From positions 1 through 39,581 of IMG/VR virus record IMGVR_UViG_3300031952_000049: a DNA stretch of 39,581 nt. One strand, given 5' to 3'. Shown here one piece after another: positions 7,901-17,053 of the stretch. Made by a program: the position numbers and the translations under genes. Within the stretch, counting starts at the first letter, position 1, and every line of letters starts with the position of its first letter. The notes beneath the pieces were generated by a model. That model was not told where the DNA came from, ran no database searches, and worked only from the letters and a program-made list of their open reading frames with translations. The DNA is from a virus.

Positions 7901-10900
7901 GTAATATCTAATGCGTCATCAAGGAAGTGCGCTACTTCATGTGTTACTGCACTTACATTATTTAAAGCATTAACTCTAATATTTTTAGTCTCAGGATAAT
8001 ATACTCCAAGAGTATTTCGTGGAAGGTATCCTTCTCCAATTCGTTCTGCGTACTTCTTGATTAGTTCCTGTATCTTTTTATTAAGTTTAAATTCACCTGT
8101 ACCTTCTTTTGGAATGATACGTTTTTCAAATTCTCCTATTCTTTTTCCTTCTTTAGTAGCAAATGCAGTTCTTGTGCTTAATCCGTATATATCACCTACT
8201 CGTTCCTTCGCTTCTTGTACTGCTATTTTATATAATTCTGCTGCCTTTGTGCCTCTCTTTGGTGATTCATTCTCAAATAGAGCATCAAGAGCTTTCTGAA
8301 CAATAGATTTTTGTCTATATTCGGTAGGTATCCAATTTGGGTATCCCATACCAGTTCTAATATACTCATATCCAGTAGCATATTCTTCTGATTCAACTGC
8401 TGAAATTCCTTTGGGCATTTCAATACCGACTTTCATTTCTTCAGTAATTTGTGAAATTGATGCATCAATTTCTTCTTTTGATACTTTATCCTTTCCTTCT
8501 GGCATTGGTACTGTATTATCTTCAAGTATGCTTTTCTTTATTGCAGTTCCCATTGGTGTTGTTTCGATTCCTTTTCCTTTCTTGCTTACTCTTTCTTTGC
8601 CTTTCTTTTCGTACATTCGTTCCCGTTCCACTTTTGATTCTCTTCCGAGTTCTGTTATCTCTACCTGACCTTTCTTAGTTATAGTAGGTTTTTTTTCTTG
8701 TAAATTAAATCCAAGAGTAGTATCTTTTGCATTACTAAGTTTATATCCAGCCATGTTCAATTTCATTTTTGCCTTTCGGGCGTCGGGTGATAGATATGTT
8801 GTTCCTCCTTTTTTTTCAATACTTTTTACTCTTTTGGCATCTTTAACGAAAGTATCATTAAGTTTTTTTGCTTCTTCTAGTGATAGTTTTCCTTTTTTAA
8901 CTGTTATAACCTTTCCCTTTTTCTTTACAGGTTTTTTTTCTTCTGATAGTACATCTAATAGTCTTTCTCCAACTGCGACTCGTTTTTCCGTAGTTGTTTG
9001 GCGATCTATCTCCATCATATAGTCGTGTAGAGCTATTCCTTTTTTTGTTGCTTGTTCATATAGATATTTTGGATTTAAGTTTAATGCACTTGCGATCTCA
9101 ACAGATGTCATTCTATTTACAGCAGGTAATGATTTAGCATTTGCATATCCTCCTTCTTTTGGTATAAGTCTTTGAGCTTCTGCATAGGTTGGGATCTTAG
9201 CTTCTTTTATAACTTCTTTTGTTATTGGTTTTTTTTCTATTTTTTCTGCCTTTCCTATTGTCCACTTATTTATCCATTCTTCCTCCATCTTTCCCTGTTC
9301 TGAAGATATTGTATCAATTTGTTCTTGTACCTCTGTTCTTTTTGTCTCCCATTTCTTAGCTTCTGATATTTTTCCTAATTCCTTTTCAGATTCATTAAGC
9401 TTTGTTTCTAACTCTTGATATTTTTCAGCATAGTTATCTGTCCAGTCCTCCTCTGCTTTTAATTCGTCTTTTTCTGATATTTTTATTTCTGCTCCTTTTT
9501 CTATTTCTATAGGAGTTACTTTCTTTTTAATTTCAACTTTACCTCCTTCAGGTGCAATTTCTACTTCTTTTGGTTTTATTTCCTCTGTTATTGCTTTACC
9601 TCCTTCAGGTACTATTCCTTTTTCTTCAACTTCTACCTTTCCTTCTTCGGTTACAACGGGAGTTATTTCAGGTTCTTTTATAGGTTTTACTCCTTCTGTA
9701 ATATCTATACTATATTCACTTCTCTTATCAGCTACCTTATCAAGTTTTGATAGTGTATCTGCGCTTGCTTGAGATATACCTGAAAAGGCTGCTATTCCAA
9801 GAGTCTCGGTTAATAGTCTTTCTCTGCCTTCTGGAGTAGTAAATGGATCATAATACTTTCGACTCTCTATTGGCGCTTGAGCAAGTTCTGATATTTCTTC
9901 TTCAAATACTTCACCTATTATTCCATTCCAACCTACTTTTGCAGCGACCTGTTCAAGTTCAGTAAGTGTTTTTATTCCCGTCTTTGTTGCATATTTACCT
10001 AAAATAGATCTTTTCAGGAAGTCTCCTCCATCTTCTACAATTACACCGAGATCCTCAGTTGCAATATCAAGATATGTTGTGAGATATGCTTTACTTAATG
10101 CTGTTGCAAAATCGTCCCCACTATCAATCTTTTTTAATATTATATCTCCATTTTCACCTCCTACAAGATCATATTCTGGTAGGATATATTCAGCAGTCTT
10201 ATTTGCAATTTGTGGAATAAATGCAACATTTAATCTAACTAATGATCCTACACTACTTTTAATAATACTATATGCAGTTTCCTTTAGTGTCTTTTCTCCT
10301 ATTTCCTCAAGTATTTCTTTTCCCGCTTTTTCTTCTACTGTCTGTATTAATTTTCTTTTAGCCATTGTTTCAAGTGTTTCTTCTGCTGCTTCACCTCCCA
10401 TCTTCTTTAATCCTTTTTCAGCTACTTCTTGTCCGGCTTCTGCTAAGTTTCCTGTAAGAGCAAACTCAATCATGAATTTAGGCATCTCAACTACCATCTC
10501 ACCTACACTATCACCTACTCCTGCTTTCATATACTTCTTGAGTATATCGCCTTGTAATTTGCGTATTTGAGACCATTCAGTATCATTAAGTTCTTCTGGA
10601 TTTTCTTGATACTTTTTTAATACACTATATTGTTCAAGAAAGTTACTCAAACTCTTTACATCACCTATAAATGGTAATAATTCAATAGGGTCTTTTTCTA
10701 ACTTGCCAACTGCTGATTTAACTGCTCCTCTTCTTATTGATTCCTGCCCTAGAAATTGTCTATATATTGTTGAAAGGTCTTTATAATTTTCAAGTTGTTT
10801 ACGAAGAGCATCCTGCTGTTCCTGTTTCTCAAGTGTATAAAACTCTTTTCCTCCTTCTTCCTGTTTTTTCCAGTATTCCTCAAGAGTAATACCCTGTTGT

Positions 10901-11529
10901 CTTGCTTCGTACATATCTCTATTTACATCTCTATACGGAAGTTCACCGGTTTGTCTCTTTCCAACTGTCTTGCTTATTTCTTCTTCAATACTTGCTATTT
11001 GTCTGTTTGTTTCTATCAATTCGTTTGTAATCCCGCCATATAGACTTATATATTGTTCGTCATCCATTTGTATCTCCTCTGGTTTGAATTTTAATATTTC
11101 CTCTGGGGATAGTTTCTCAAGTTCTTCTGGTGATAATTTACTTATATCTTCTGGGGTTTTCTTACCTACAAAAAATTCTTTTACATCTGTTCCTAATTTT
11201 TTCCATTCTTCCTTTGAAGTTAATCTCTCCCATGCTTTCTTTAAGAACGGTTTTTTCTGTTCTGTTTCCGCTGTCTGCATTTTTTGCCAAAAGCTTTGTT
11301 CCTCAGGCGTAAGTGTCGGATCTTCCCATATAGGCTTGCGTTCTTGTTGCCGTTTGATATTTTTTTCTTTTTGTTCTTCTGCTGCCTGTTGAGATTTTGA
11401 CCTCTCCTCAATTCTTGCCTCTCTACTAGAGAATAATTTTCTTCTTCTTTCTTCTTCCTCTTCCTCATCCTCTTCTACCGTAATAGCACTAAAAAATAGC
11501 CTTCTTTTTGTTGCTTCATCCATTGCCAT
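4924..11529 (-). CDS. Giant internal virion/polyvalent protein with zincin and LPD38-like region
   Basis: At 2201 aa this is the largest gene. The N-terminus is very acidic and charged, with a repeated LSPEEL/LSPEEI/FKPEEI segment, followed by alanine/glycine-rich amphipathic stretches (about 330-600). A Glu/Pro/Lys-rich linker (about 615-700) and several Lys-rich segments come next. Residues 1197-1201 read HEVAH, a zinc-metallopeptidase HExxH motif, within THEVAHFLDD. The C-terminal third, especially about 1760-1910, resembles large polyvalent-protein domain LPD38, with FNASLQ and a hydrophobic segment ending IASLTAMM. Such proteins are packed in the virion and ejected with the DNA, where they can form a conduit or modify the host. 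The acidic N-terminus and the peptidase are unlikely to be purely structural. Domain naming is by pattern; the overall role is inferred. Confidence 0.82.
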   Translation of the reverse strand: MAMDEATKRRLFFSAITVEEDEEEEEERRRKLFSSREARIEERSKSQQAAEEQKEKNIKRQQERKPIWEDPTLTPEEQSFWQKMQTAETEQKKPFLKKAWERLTSKEEWKKLGTDVKEFFVGKKTPEDISKLSPEELEKLSPEEILKFKPEEIQMDDEQYISLYGGITNELIETNRQIASIEEEISKTVGKRQTGELPYRDVNRDMYEARQQGITLEEYWKKQEEGGKEFYTLEKQEQQDALRKQLENYKDLSTIYRQFLGQESIRRGAVKSAVGKLEKDPIELLPFIGDVKSLSNFLEQYSVLKKYQENPEELNDTEWSQIRKLQGDILKKYMKAGVGDSVGEMVVEMPKFMIEFALTGNLAEAGQEVAEKGLKKMGGEAAEETLETMAKRKLIQTVEEKAGKEILEEIGEKTLKETAYSIIKSSVGSLVRLNVAFIPQIANKTAEYILPEYDLVGGENGDIILKKIDSGDDFATALSKAYLTTYLDIATEDLGVIVEDGGDFLKRSILGKYATKTGIKTLTELEQVAAKVGWNGIIGEVFEEEISELAQAPIESRKYYDPFTTPEGRERLLTETLGIAAFSGISQASADTLSKLDKVADKRSEYSIDITEGVKPIKEPEITPVVTEEGKVEVEEKGIVPEGGKAITEEIKPKEVEIAPEGGKVEIKKKVTPIEIEKGAEIKISEKDELKAEEDWTDNYAEKYQELETKLNESEKELGKISEAKKWETKRTEVQEQIDTISSEQGKMEEEWINKWTIGKAEKIEKKPITKEVIKEAKIPTYAEAQRLIPKEGGYANAKSLPAVNRMTSVEIASALNLNPKYLYEQATKKGIALHDYMMEIDRQTTTEKRVAVGERLLDVLSEEKKPVKKKGKVITVKKGKLSLEEAKKLNDTFVKDAKRVKSIEKKGGTTYLSPDARKAKMKLNMAGYKLSNAKDTTLGFNLQEKKPTITKKGQVEITELGRESKVERERMYEKKGKERVSKKGKGIETTPMGTAIKKSILEDNTVPMPEGKDKVSKEEIDASISQITEEMKVGIEMPKGISAVESEEYATGYEYIRTGMGYPNWIPTEYRQKSIVQKALDALFENESPKRGTKAAELYKIAVQEAKERVGDIYGLSTRTAFATKEGKRIGEFEKRIIPKEGTGEFKLNKKIQELIKKYAERIGEGYLPRNTLGVYYPETKNIRVNALNNVSAVTHEVAHFLDDALDITSRIKTAKITGGQSIRELNKLYMSYYPKANASTDPKLKLIEGYATLLQKYVEMPETIKKEYPHLVEQFIDKDGRYYNTVIDSVLSDIENIIVDYQSLKAIDKIGARVTSEKTNIDKESFLNFFEKLRTQLVDQCYPVEVLAKKAGVLFTKEDPSLWLRAFSSINGIIANNINTNNGYWTLNQKGDFTRKYDYNWKTIIDGLQKRKMTDTFGNYLIARKQYFDYEYLNEIQEELNDLKSEVKKLGIVKSSITKLSTGENLYKKYLLVQKTYTELGDILKKDGFTREEVNEAYNSNKDLFKEEEKMFDTLTREDLLFLNHSEVQLLTKEQLNKLDSKKGYASFKRQFYDDIVGEDDTFPAQARVGKTRISSLLHRKGSMKTIIHPLFSAIANHNEIIRKGARQIVYNKIGNIGISAILPNLFQEQELKASVDTVTGVVKFPQEKDPNIIMARQDYKRKPILVDKSVKEIVDSILDHKNIDAFTKFYVGLSRMFTAGTTGLYAPFAATNFLVDQITAQSNTTNKYKFLYTPLKEIGEVILNKQSDNYKYYQEYMTMGGERQTFSGWQKLAPKDLFKIISNEKKGLDKITKLLDKGTDLLSTPSKYSEIMSRASEYIRSRKVGKSQVVALEEAGRVTAPFHHMGKWGGQFMQTFIRGLPFFNASLQVLDQTIRTAETPQGRKRLTFVTLAVTAAYIASLTAMMGASDDQKEQYKDLQPEELTNYIYLPNPNGKGLIRIKQSQTFSLLGTIINMIIGDNVFKTDYDKRNYIEALTAWIPDQFNITEPTKVFLAIMPQIFKTGAEVIMNKKTYPKVLPLESEYLQQLPPGMRTNEGTSKFAKWLGKTFNMSPIKIDYLITGYFGRATGYFTGKPDAYNPASQLFRDYYFTMGRRISNYYDIKEDNDQIYKTLQDGTKTYSSSEQEEIYRKRIITDEISKKMKEYKAVDVKKDQVEAMKLRKEILILIEQLYSKEIPDDYSKWVDKAKERKKKKITQYE

Positions 11530-11550
11530 AATTATAAAATTAAAAATTTA

Positions 11551-12861
11551 TTATTTAGGTTTATCCCACTCCACGTAGTCATATCCCTGATCCCATATCA
11601 TGTAATAAAGCTCATATGCTAATTCCTCGTTCCCGCCGGCAATCCCATACGCCTGTTTCATTAATGCATCAGCCTCCGCCTGATCCATTCGCTTATCATA
11701 CTGTTCTCCTGATGCTTTTGTTCTATCCATATCTACGTTTTTAAATGCACTGCTCATCGCATTTACCATTGAACTCGTTATCTTGGGAGCTTTTGTTGTA
11801 CCTGATGTGCCTCCACTACTCGCTACTTTTGTTTTTCCAACATATTTACTTTCAACATATATCTTCCCATCTTTATCTACTCTAATTATGTCAGCATATG
11901 TATTTCCTGCTGCATCTACTCTTGTAGTAATTGATTTAATATCTTCACCGGGTGCGAGTTTAAGTTTGCTTACGAATCCTTCGCCGAGACCTGATTGTAT
12001 TTCAAGTTTTGTTATTGCTATTTTTGTATTCTCATCAAGTGAATCATATGCAAGGTTTCCATCTTTAATTGCTCCAATGTATATCTCAAGATTAGCTCGT
12101 GCCATTTCCTGCTGCCTATGATATTCATCTAATTGTTCCTTCTTTACTTCTCTGAATTGTTCGTATATTTGAATCTTCTGATTAAATATTGCATTATATT
12201 CTGTCATTGCGTTCTGAAAATCAGTTCCTTTTATATTCATCATCATTTCGATTGCACCATAGGCTGAATTTACTTGATCCACTTTATACGCAAGTTCTCG
12301 TTGAATGAAGTCAAGATTTTCCTTCTCCTGTCGTTCGATTTCACCTATTCTTCCTGCCATTACTCCCATTGCAACAGTCTTACCTTCTTCCGCAGTCTTT
12401 CTCTGTCGAAGTGTTGCATATAACTCTCTTTCAAGTGCTTTGAGGTCGTTTATTTCGGCTTCTGTTTGATCAATACCATATTCTTCTCGTGATTCCTTAT
12501 AGTATTCTTCAAGTTTTGGTGCTTCTGGTATTGGAGTTTCAACTTCTTTCTTTATCTCTTCCTTTATTTCTTCATCACTTTTAAAGGGTGTATCTTCTGC
12601 TGCTTTAACTTCTTGTGCCAGTGTCTGGTATTGCTCAAGGTATTGAGGTACTTCTCCTGATTTTGTAGGTTGTTTAACAGTTGGCTGTTCTTGAACAGTA
12701 CCATATTCTCCCTTTCGAATCTTATTATATAAGTCATTATTCTGTTGGGGGCTTCCGGTATAATTCGTTCCAAAGAACTTCTTGCCAAATGTTTGAAGTC
12801 TCTGCTGCCAGTTTCCCTCAAGTCCGGGAACTTTCATTATTTCGTTATATATTAGTGCCAT
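11551..12861 (-). CDS. Probable internal virion or tail structural protein, coiled coil
   Basis: This 436-aa protein is not assigned to a named family. It begins MALIYNEIMKVPGLEGNWQQ, then has a Pro/Glu-rich linker (about 80-130), and a long helical region (about 130-265) with heptad-like Glu/Leu/Gln content. A short beta-rich part around TTRVDAAGNTYADIIRVDKD is followed by a Ser/Gly/Thr linker and a C-terminal helical domain with DQAEADALMKQAYGIAGG. It precedes the giant internal protein in transcription order with 21 bp between them. Podoviruses commonly carry medium and large internal core proteins side by side, so a core or ejection role is plausible. Confidence 0.75.
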   Translation of the reverse strand: MALIYNEIMKVPGLEGNWQQRLQTFGKKFFGTNYTGSPQQNNDLYNKIRKGEYGTVQEQPTVKQPTKSGEVPQYLEQYQTLAQEVKAAEDTPFKSDEEIKEEIKKEVETPIPEAPKLEEYYKESREEYGIDQTEAEINDLKALERELYATLRQRKTAEEGKTVAMGVMAGRIGEIERQEKENLDFIQRELAYKVDQVNSAYGAIEMMMNIKGTDFQNAMTEYNAIFNQKIQIYEQFREVKKEQLDEYHRQQEMARANLEIYIGAIKDGNLAYDSLDENTKIAITKLEIQSGLGEGFVSKLKLAPGEDIKSITTRVDAAGNTYADIIRVDKDGKIYVESKYVGKTKVASSGGTSGTTKAPKITSSMVNAMSSAFKNVDMDRTKASGEQYDKRMDQAEADALMKQAYGIAGGNEELAYELYYMIWDQGYDYVEWDKPK

Positions 12862-12915
12862 GTTATTATGTTAAAAAATATTGTTTCAATAATTTATACA
12901 AGTATGTCGTTTATG

Positions 12916-13380
12916 TTATGATATCAGTGCTTCTTCCATTAGAATTAAAATATTAAATGTATATGTATATGCAAATGTTTGATAGGTTGGTTCTTCTGTA
13001 ATAGCAATATATGGAACGGCTTTGCAAACGACTATTGACGATGTTGCGTAGCATCTAAACTCTTCGTATAGCCAGTATGTTTCGACATAACTATCCATCC
13101 ATGTTTGTGGTACGTTGATATATGAATTTGGATGATTGTCTCCGAGATTTGATGTTGTAACAAATGCAATTACTTGCGGAATATATCCGAAATTATGTGT
13201 ATATGTATTTTGTTCTTGACCGTCTTTGTAGTTATATGTAGATACTATAGCTTTGCTAGTTACATTTAAAGATATTCTTTTTCGAATAGATACTGTCGGG
13301 ACACTTTTGAATATTAAGTCATCAATATTCTCCGGGATAACCGACTTTCCTGTATCTGATATTTTTACATTATAAGTCAT
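12916..13380 (-). CDS. Tail/fibre-associated protein with shared N-terminal domain, paralog 3
   Basis: This 154-aa beta-rich protein starts with a domain seen in the two preceding genes: VKISDTGKSVIPENIDDLIF, then a short hydrophobic beta segment. The remainder is rich in Tyr, Thr and Val with no catalytic motif. Its ATG overlaps the stop of the preceding paralog by four bases. The common pattern (K-I, then G-K-x-V, then D-L-I-F) is frequent in structural proteins of uncultured phages and probably anchors different C-terminal parts to one virion site. Function is inferred. Confidence 0.75.
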   Translation of the reverse strand: MTYNVKISDTGKSVIPENIDDLIFKSVPTVSIRKRISLNVTSKAIVSTYNYKDGQEQNTYTHNFGYIPQVIAFVTTSNLGDNHPNSYINVPQTWMDSYVETYWLYEEFRCYATSSIVVCKAVPYIAITEEPTYQTFAYTYTFNILILMEEALIS

Positions 13381-13772
13381 GTTATTGGATCTTCAAAGAT
13401 AAAGTAATAATATTTCAAAAGAGTATTAGTCCCCATATCTTCATAGTATAAATATAAATTATTATTATCTGTCCATGCGTTGTAAAAACAATAGACTACT
13501 CCTTGAAATTCGGAAAAAGAAAATTGTCTATAATTGTCTGCTTTTTCAAAAGAATTAATATCGTACCATTCTGTAAATGCAATAAACATTGGAGTAATTC
13601 CAGTAGTATGTGGTATTGTAATTGTCTGCCCGGTTACCTTGATAGTTATTGATCCACTTCCCTGTTTGTGTATTTTTAGTAACGGAAATTCTGATGTGAA
13701 TATCAAGTCATTATATCCGCAAGTTTTAACATCCTTACCAAGTTTTGAAATTTTAGAAAGATATTTACTCAT
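13377..13772 (-). CDS. Tail/fibre-associated protein with shared N-terminal domain, paralog 2
   Basis: This 131-aa protein begins MSKYLSKISKLGKDVKTCGY, followed by NDLIFTSEFPLLKIHKQG, the clearest copy of the shared N-terminal domain. The C-terminal part is aromatic and beta-rich (NNLYLYYEDMG, YYYFIF). It lies between two paralogs and overlaps the next start (ATGA), so the three are likely made in fixed proportion. It is probably a small virion-surface or tail-tip protein; no binding or enzymatic motif is seen. Confidence 0.77.
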   Translation of the reverse strand: MSKYLSKISKLGKDVKTCGYNDLIFTSEFPLLKIHKQGSGSITIKVTGQTITIPHTTGITPMFIAFTEWYDINSFEKADNYRQFSFSEFQGVVYCFYNAWTDNNNLYLYYEDMGTNTLLKYYYFIFEDPIT

Positions 13773-13775
13773 AAT

Positions 13776-14549
13776 TTAAACTGCTTGTTTATTATAAAAT
13801 ATTCTATAAAATCGGTTTGAAGCTCCTAATACCATATTTGTCGCATCTACTTCTGCGCCGCTAGCTGCATGAGCAACATTTGGATCGTAATATATTTTTG
13901 CTCGAATACGATCTAAATATATTCCATCCCATACAAACGGATTTGTATAACGATGTGCTTCAACTTCAATAACTATACCTGTTACCATACCTTCTGCCTC
14001 GAAATTAAAGCCATAATAATCTTGATATTCTTCGCAATTTTCTATTTGTACCAAAAAGTGTGTGAGACCAGCTGTAGCCTCTGTTGCAGTAAGTCCCCAT
14101 AAATATGTGCTACTACCTGAACTTTTTATTTGATCTACTCCAGTAGTAAATTGAAACTCCCGTCCCGACCAAATACTAAAAGTATCTCCATCGTCAAAAG
14201 ATATTCTCACCTTAAGAAGTCTTGCGAAAAAGCTTACTCCACCATCTACAGGATAAGTATAAGCATCATCACTTACATAAGCATTTGTTGGATTTACCCA
14301 CTCATTTTTTATTAAACCAGTTGCTGTTGGGACTCTCCAGCCTGTATCACTTGTTCCACTTGGTGTTACATTATATTCTAGTACAAGCGGTATTCCTCCT
14401 GTAATGCCATGCGCAATATTGCCAGTACCAACACCTGAACTTTTTTCCTTAAGTGTATTTTTTGTTAATATTAGAGAAAACTCATAGGGCGCTAGAGTTG
14501 GATCTTTTACATCCTTTCCTTCATCAACAATTTTAAGTATATATCCCAT
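13776..14549 (-). CDS. Tail/fibre-associated protein with shared N-terminal domain, paralog 1
   Basis: This 257-aa protein starts MGYILKIVDEGKDVKDPTL, matching the N-terminal adaptor pattern of the two following genes. The rest looks like an all-beta domain with many Gly, Thr, Tyr and Trp residues (for example FSIWSGREFQFTTGVDQIKS). It is the longest of three consecutive paralogs, so it may be the main structural form with the shorter ones derived by duplication and divergence. A GGAGGAG-like stretch precedes the start, but it lies in the end of the upstream gene and may be coincidental. Confidence 0.78.
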   Translation of the reverse strand: MGYILKIVDEGKDVKDPTLAPYEFSLILTKNTLKEKSSGVGTGNIAHGITGGIPLVLEYNVTPSGTSDTGWRVPTATGLIKNEWVNPTNAYVSDDAYTYPVDGGVSFFARLLKVRISFDDGDTFSIWSGREFQFTTGVDQIKSSGSSTYLWGLTATEATAGLTHFLVQIENCEEYQDYYGFNFEAEGMVTGIVIEVEAHRYTNPFVWDGIYLDRIRAKIYYDPNVAHAASGAEVDATNMVLGASNRFYRIFYNKQAV

Positions 14550-14552
14550 AAT

Positions 14553-14813
14553 TTACTCCTCCCCAATGAATACTCTATCGTTAGTTCCGTCATTCCAGTA
14601 CATGTTTCCAAGCATATCAACTCTCCATCGAGCAGTATCAAAAGTCTCTCCACCGATCCAAAAGCCCTGATCATCTGCCTTAACTACATTTGAACCCTCT
14701 CCTATAGATAATTCTTTAAAGCGTCCTCTGTCTCCGGAACTTATTGTACCTACACCAAGTTCTTCAAAACTCATTTGTGGTATATCTAAAAACACTCCTG
14801 ATACTTTTGCCAT
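14553..14813 (-). CDS. Small virion/tail protein, unrecognised
   Basis: This 86-aa protein is acidic to neutral, with IGEGSNVVKADDQGFWIGG and a DTARWRVDMLGNMYWNDG segment. The last part resembles the short beta-turn repeats found in phage fibre and appendage proteins (W-x-x-D-x-x-G-N-x-Y-W). It lies 3-4 bp from both neighbours within the tail-gene block, so it is translated as part of one operon. No function can be given beyond a probable minor structural role. Confidence 0.72.
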   Translation of the reverse strand: MAKVSGVFLDIPQMSFEELGVGTISSGDRGRFKELSIGEGSNVVKADDQGFWIGGETFDTARWRVDMLGNMYWNDGTNDRVFIGEE

Positions 14814-14817
14814 AATA

Positions 14818-17013
14818 TTAAGTAACTAAAATATTTCTAATAACTGGTGAATCATTATCATTACAATTTAATATCAATTTAACTTGTAGTGAACCTGCTT
14901 CAACTTCAAAGTCTGCTTGTATCTGATTTCGATCTGTATCAACTACTTCTGTTAAGTCTGTCCAATTTCCATTATTCTTTTTATACTGTATATCTACATC
15001 ACAGAGACCATATATTCTGACATTTCCATCTTCAAGATCGTCATGCGTACTTGACTCGACTTCACCATCTGCTACTGATGTAGTAATATGAATATGGTAA
15101 CTATTCCCAAGTGTTACATAGAATGGAGCATCAAACGTAAATGTATTCCATCCAGTAGAAATACTTGCATTTGCGATTGTCTTAGTTTTCATTACTACAT
15201 TAGTTGAATTATGTACTGTTACTGTCCATGTTCCTCCCCCTACTGTATCTACATTAATTGCTATTGCAGATTGTGTTGCCAGTTCGGGGATATATGTTTG
15301 TCTATGAGTTGCTCCTTCATTTATTGCGACTGCTGTAGCATACTTATTTGTACTGCCGCCAAGTGTCTGTTCGAGATGGATTGGTACTGATTCATAGTTA
15401 ACTGTAAATTGAGTAACTTTTTCTAGTTCCTTAACGCCAATTTCCATTACTCTTGATTCAATATATGCTTCATTAAGTTTGTTACTATAATCGAGCTTAT
15501 CAATCCCATATACTGTGCCTGATGTTGAGTCTTTCCATGCAGCAAGCAGATTGTCTCCAAGAGCCAGAATTGCTCCTATTTCAATATTTGTAAGTATCAT
15601 ATCACCGCCGCCTGTTCTCTGTGATATGGGAAATTCAAGATTAAGTATCTTCGGAAGATTTGAACTAACAGATCCGAAACTATATATACCTTCATTTGTA
15701 GGATTTCCAGAGCCATTTGAAAATCCAAAAATTGGAAGTCCCTTAAGATTTGTTGCTGAATTGGGATGAACAGTCCCATAAGATGTAGGTGAGTATGTTC
15801 CGGGTATATTTCGAAGAAGAATAAGCTGTTGTCCATCATATACATATAGATTTCCACTAATTCCAGCATTTACAAGTACATAGTTATCAGTTGGAATAAA
15901 ACAATTTATTCCAGTTTCAGGTATTGTATCTGCTACGGAAAAACTTACACTCCATGTATTCCATCTGAATATCTGAGTCATATTAACATTATCACTTACA
16001 TACGTTCCAATTAGCAGGTCAGTGCCAATTCTGCCAAGACATTTAACTCGTAGAGGTTCTTCAATATCAAGTACATTGTTGTAAAATGTTGCAACCTCAA
16101 CTCCATTTGAATCTTCTGCCGTTTCTACTTGATGTACATAGTGTCTATCTCCGATATATAATATTTGATTTTGTATTATCATTGGATGCCAAGAGGAGTC
16201 TGAAGTTCCATATATTTTCATATTGCCGCCTGTATCTACGTTTGCAATAAGTGTTGCATTTGCGACAGTTGTTGTTACGTGAATATGATATAGATTTCCA
16301 AGAGTAGGATACCATACTGCTGATGGTACAAAGAAACACCATCCAGAAGCAGGTAGATTTGCATTTGTAATAGTTTTTGAAGCTATGAGATTATTACTAG
16401 CGTCATGTATTGTTAGAGTCCAATTACCTGTTCCTTTTGCATTAATATTAAGCGCAACTGATTCTTCAGGTCGCATTAAAGGATAATAAGTTTGTCTATG
16501 AGCAGGATCTTCACTAATTGAAGTTAGAAGTATATAAGTTGATCCTATTCCACCATCTTCTTGTTCAAAATTAAGCGCGCCCCAATCTTCACTTGCGTAT
16601 GTAGCCCAATCTGCGAGAGCTGTTGTTGTAACAGCAATTCTATGAAGTCTCTTTTCAGTTGCCCAGTATATATATCCCTTATATTCCATTGCGCCAAGAC
16701 ATCCAGCTCCTCCAATTTCGGGAGTAGTTGTATGAACAAGTGATACAGAAAATGCTGATGTTACCTTCCAAATACTGCCTGTTGTATTGCTGAACCAGTA
16801 GCTGTTTCCATCTGAGCAGGCAACTGCTACTTCACACATTGCATCTACAGTTGATTCACTAATAATTTTTGTAAGTTTTTGGTTTGACTGTAATACTCCC
16901 GGTATTGAATGAATATCACAGCCTACCATTGAAGCAGAAGAGCCTTCAGTACCCATATATTTAGATTCTGATATTCCTCCCGTTGCGAAACCACGAAGTA
17001 ATATTCCATCCAT
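14818..17013 (-). CDS. Large beta-rich tail protein with two repeated carbohydrate-binding-like domains
   Basis: This 731-aa protein is almost entirely beta structure. It carries two related domains of about 100 residues, near 170-275 and 570-680. Each begins HRQTY and contains a W-T-L/V-T-I/V-H-(D/N)-x-(S/T) strand, an I-A-N-A-x-x-x-x-G-W turn, and LGN(L/S)YHIH(V/I)TT. They resemble jelly-roll or carbohydrate-binding modules. The intervening part has short propeller-like stretches (NSYWFSNTTGSIWKV, LYVYDGQQLILLRN). It begins a new transcription unit behind a motif-containing promoter. A role as a tail hub or nozzle protein with receptor or saccharide contacts is inferred. Confidence 0.78.
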   Translation of the reverse strand: MDGILLRGFATGGISESKYMGTEGSSASMVGCDIHSIPGVLQSNQKLTKIISESTVDAMCEVAVACSDGNSYWFSNTTGSIWKVTSAFSVSLVHTTTPEIGGAGCLGAMEYKGYIYWATEKRLHRIAVTTTALADWATYASEDWGALNFEQEDGGIGSTYILLTSISEDPAHRQTYYPLMRPEESVALNINAKGTGNWTLTIHDASNNLIASKTITNANLPASGWCFFVPSAVWYPTLGNLYHIHVTTTVANATLIANVDTGGNMKIYGTSDSSWHPMIIQNQILYIGDRHYVHQVETAEDSNGVEVATFYNNVLDIEEPLRVKCLGRIGTDLLIGTYVSDNVNMTQIFRWNTWSVSFSVADTIPETGINCFIPTDNYVLVNAGISGNLYVYDGQQLILLRNIPGTYSPTSYGTVHPNSATNLKGLPIFGFSNGSGNPTNEGIYSFGSVSSNLPKILNLEFPISQRTGGGDMILTNIEIGAILALGDNLLAAWKDSTSGTVYGIDKLDYSNKLNEAYIESRVMEIGVKELEKVTQFTVNYESVPIHLEQTLGGSTNKYATAVAINEGATHRQTYIPELATQSAIAINVDTVGGGTWTVTVHNSTNVVMKTKTIANASISTGWNTFTFDAPFYVTLGNSYHIHITTSVADGEVESSTHDDLEDGNVRIYGLCDVDIQYKKNNGNWTDLTEVVDTDRNQIQADFEVEAGSLQVKLILNCNDNDSPVIRNILVT

Positions 17014-17020
17014 GTTAACT

Positions 17021-17053
17021 ATTTAAACAGTTTAAAGTATATATTATATTATA
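17021..17053 (-). promoter_or_regulatory. Tail-unit promoter with dispersed operator motif
   Basis: A consensus TATAAT (17048-17053, minus strand, preceded by TGT) is followed after 10 bases by CTTTAAACTGTTTAAAT (17021-17037). This is one of the most symmetric copies of the dispersed motif and lies eight bases or fewer from the ATG at 17013. No good -35 box is seen at the usual distance. It separates the fibre gene from the following tail and internal-protein genes. Confidence 0.62.

Noticed and set aside
7213-11468. Several plus-strand and minus-frame ORFs inside the 2201-aa gene
   Set aside because: They overlap the long continuous frame, have biased A/T-rich antisense composition and no recognisable domains.
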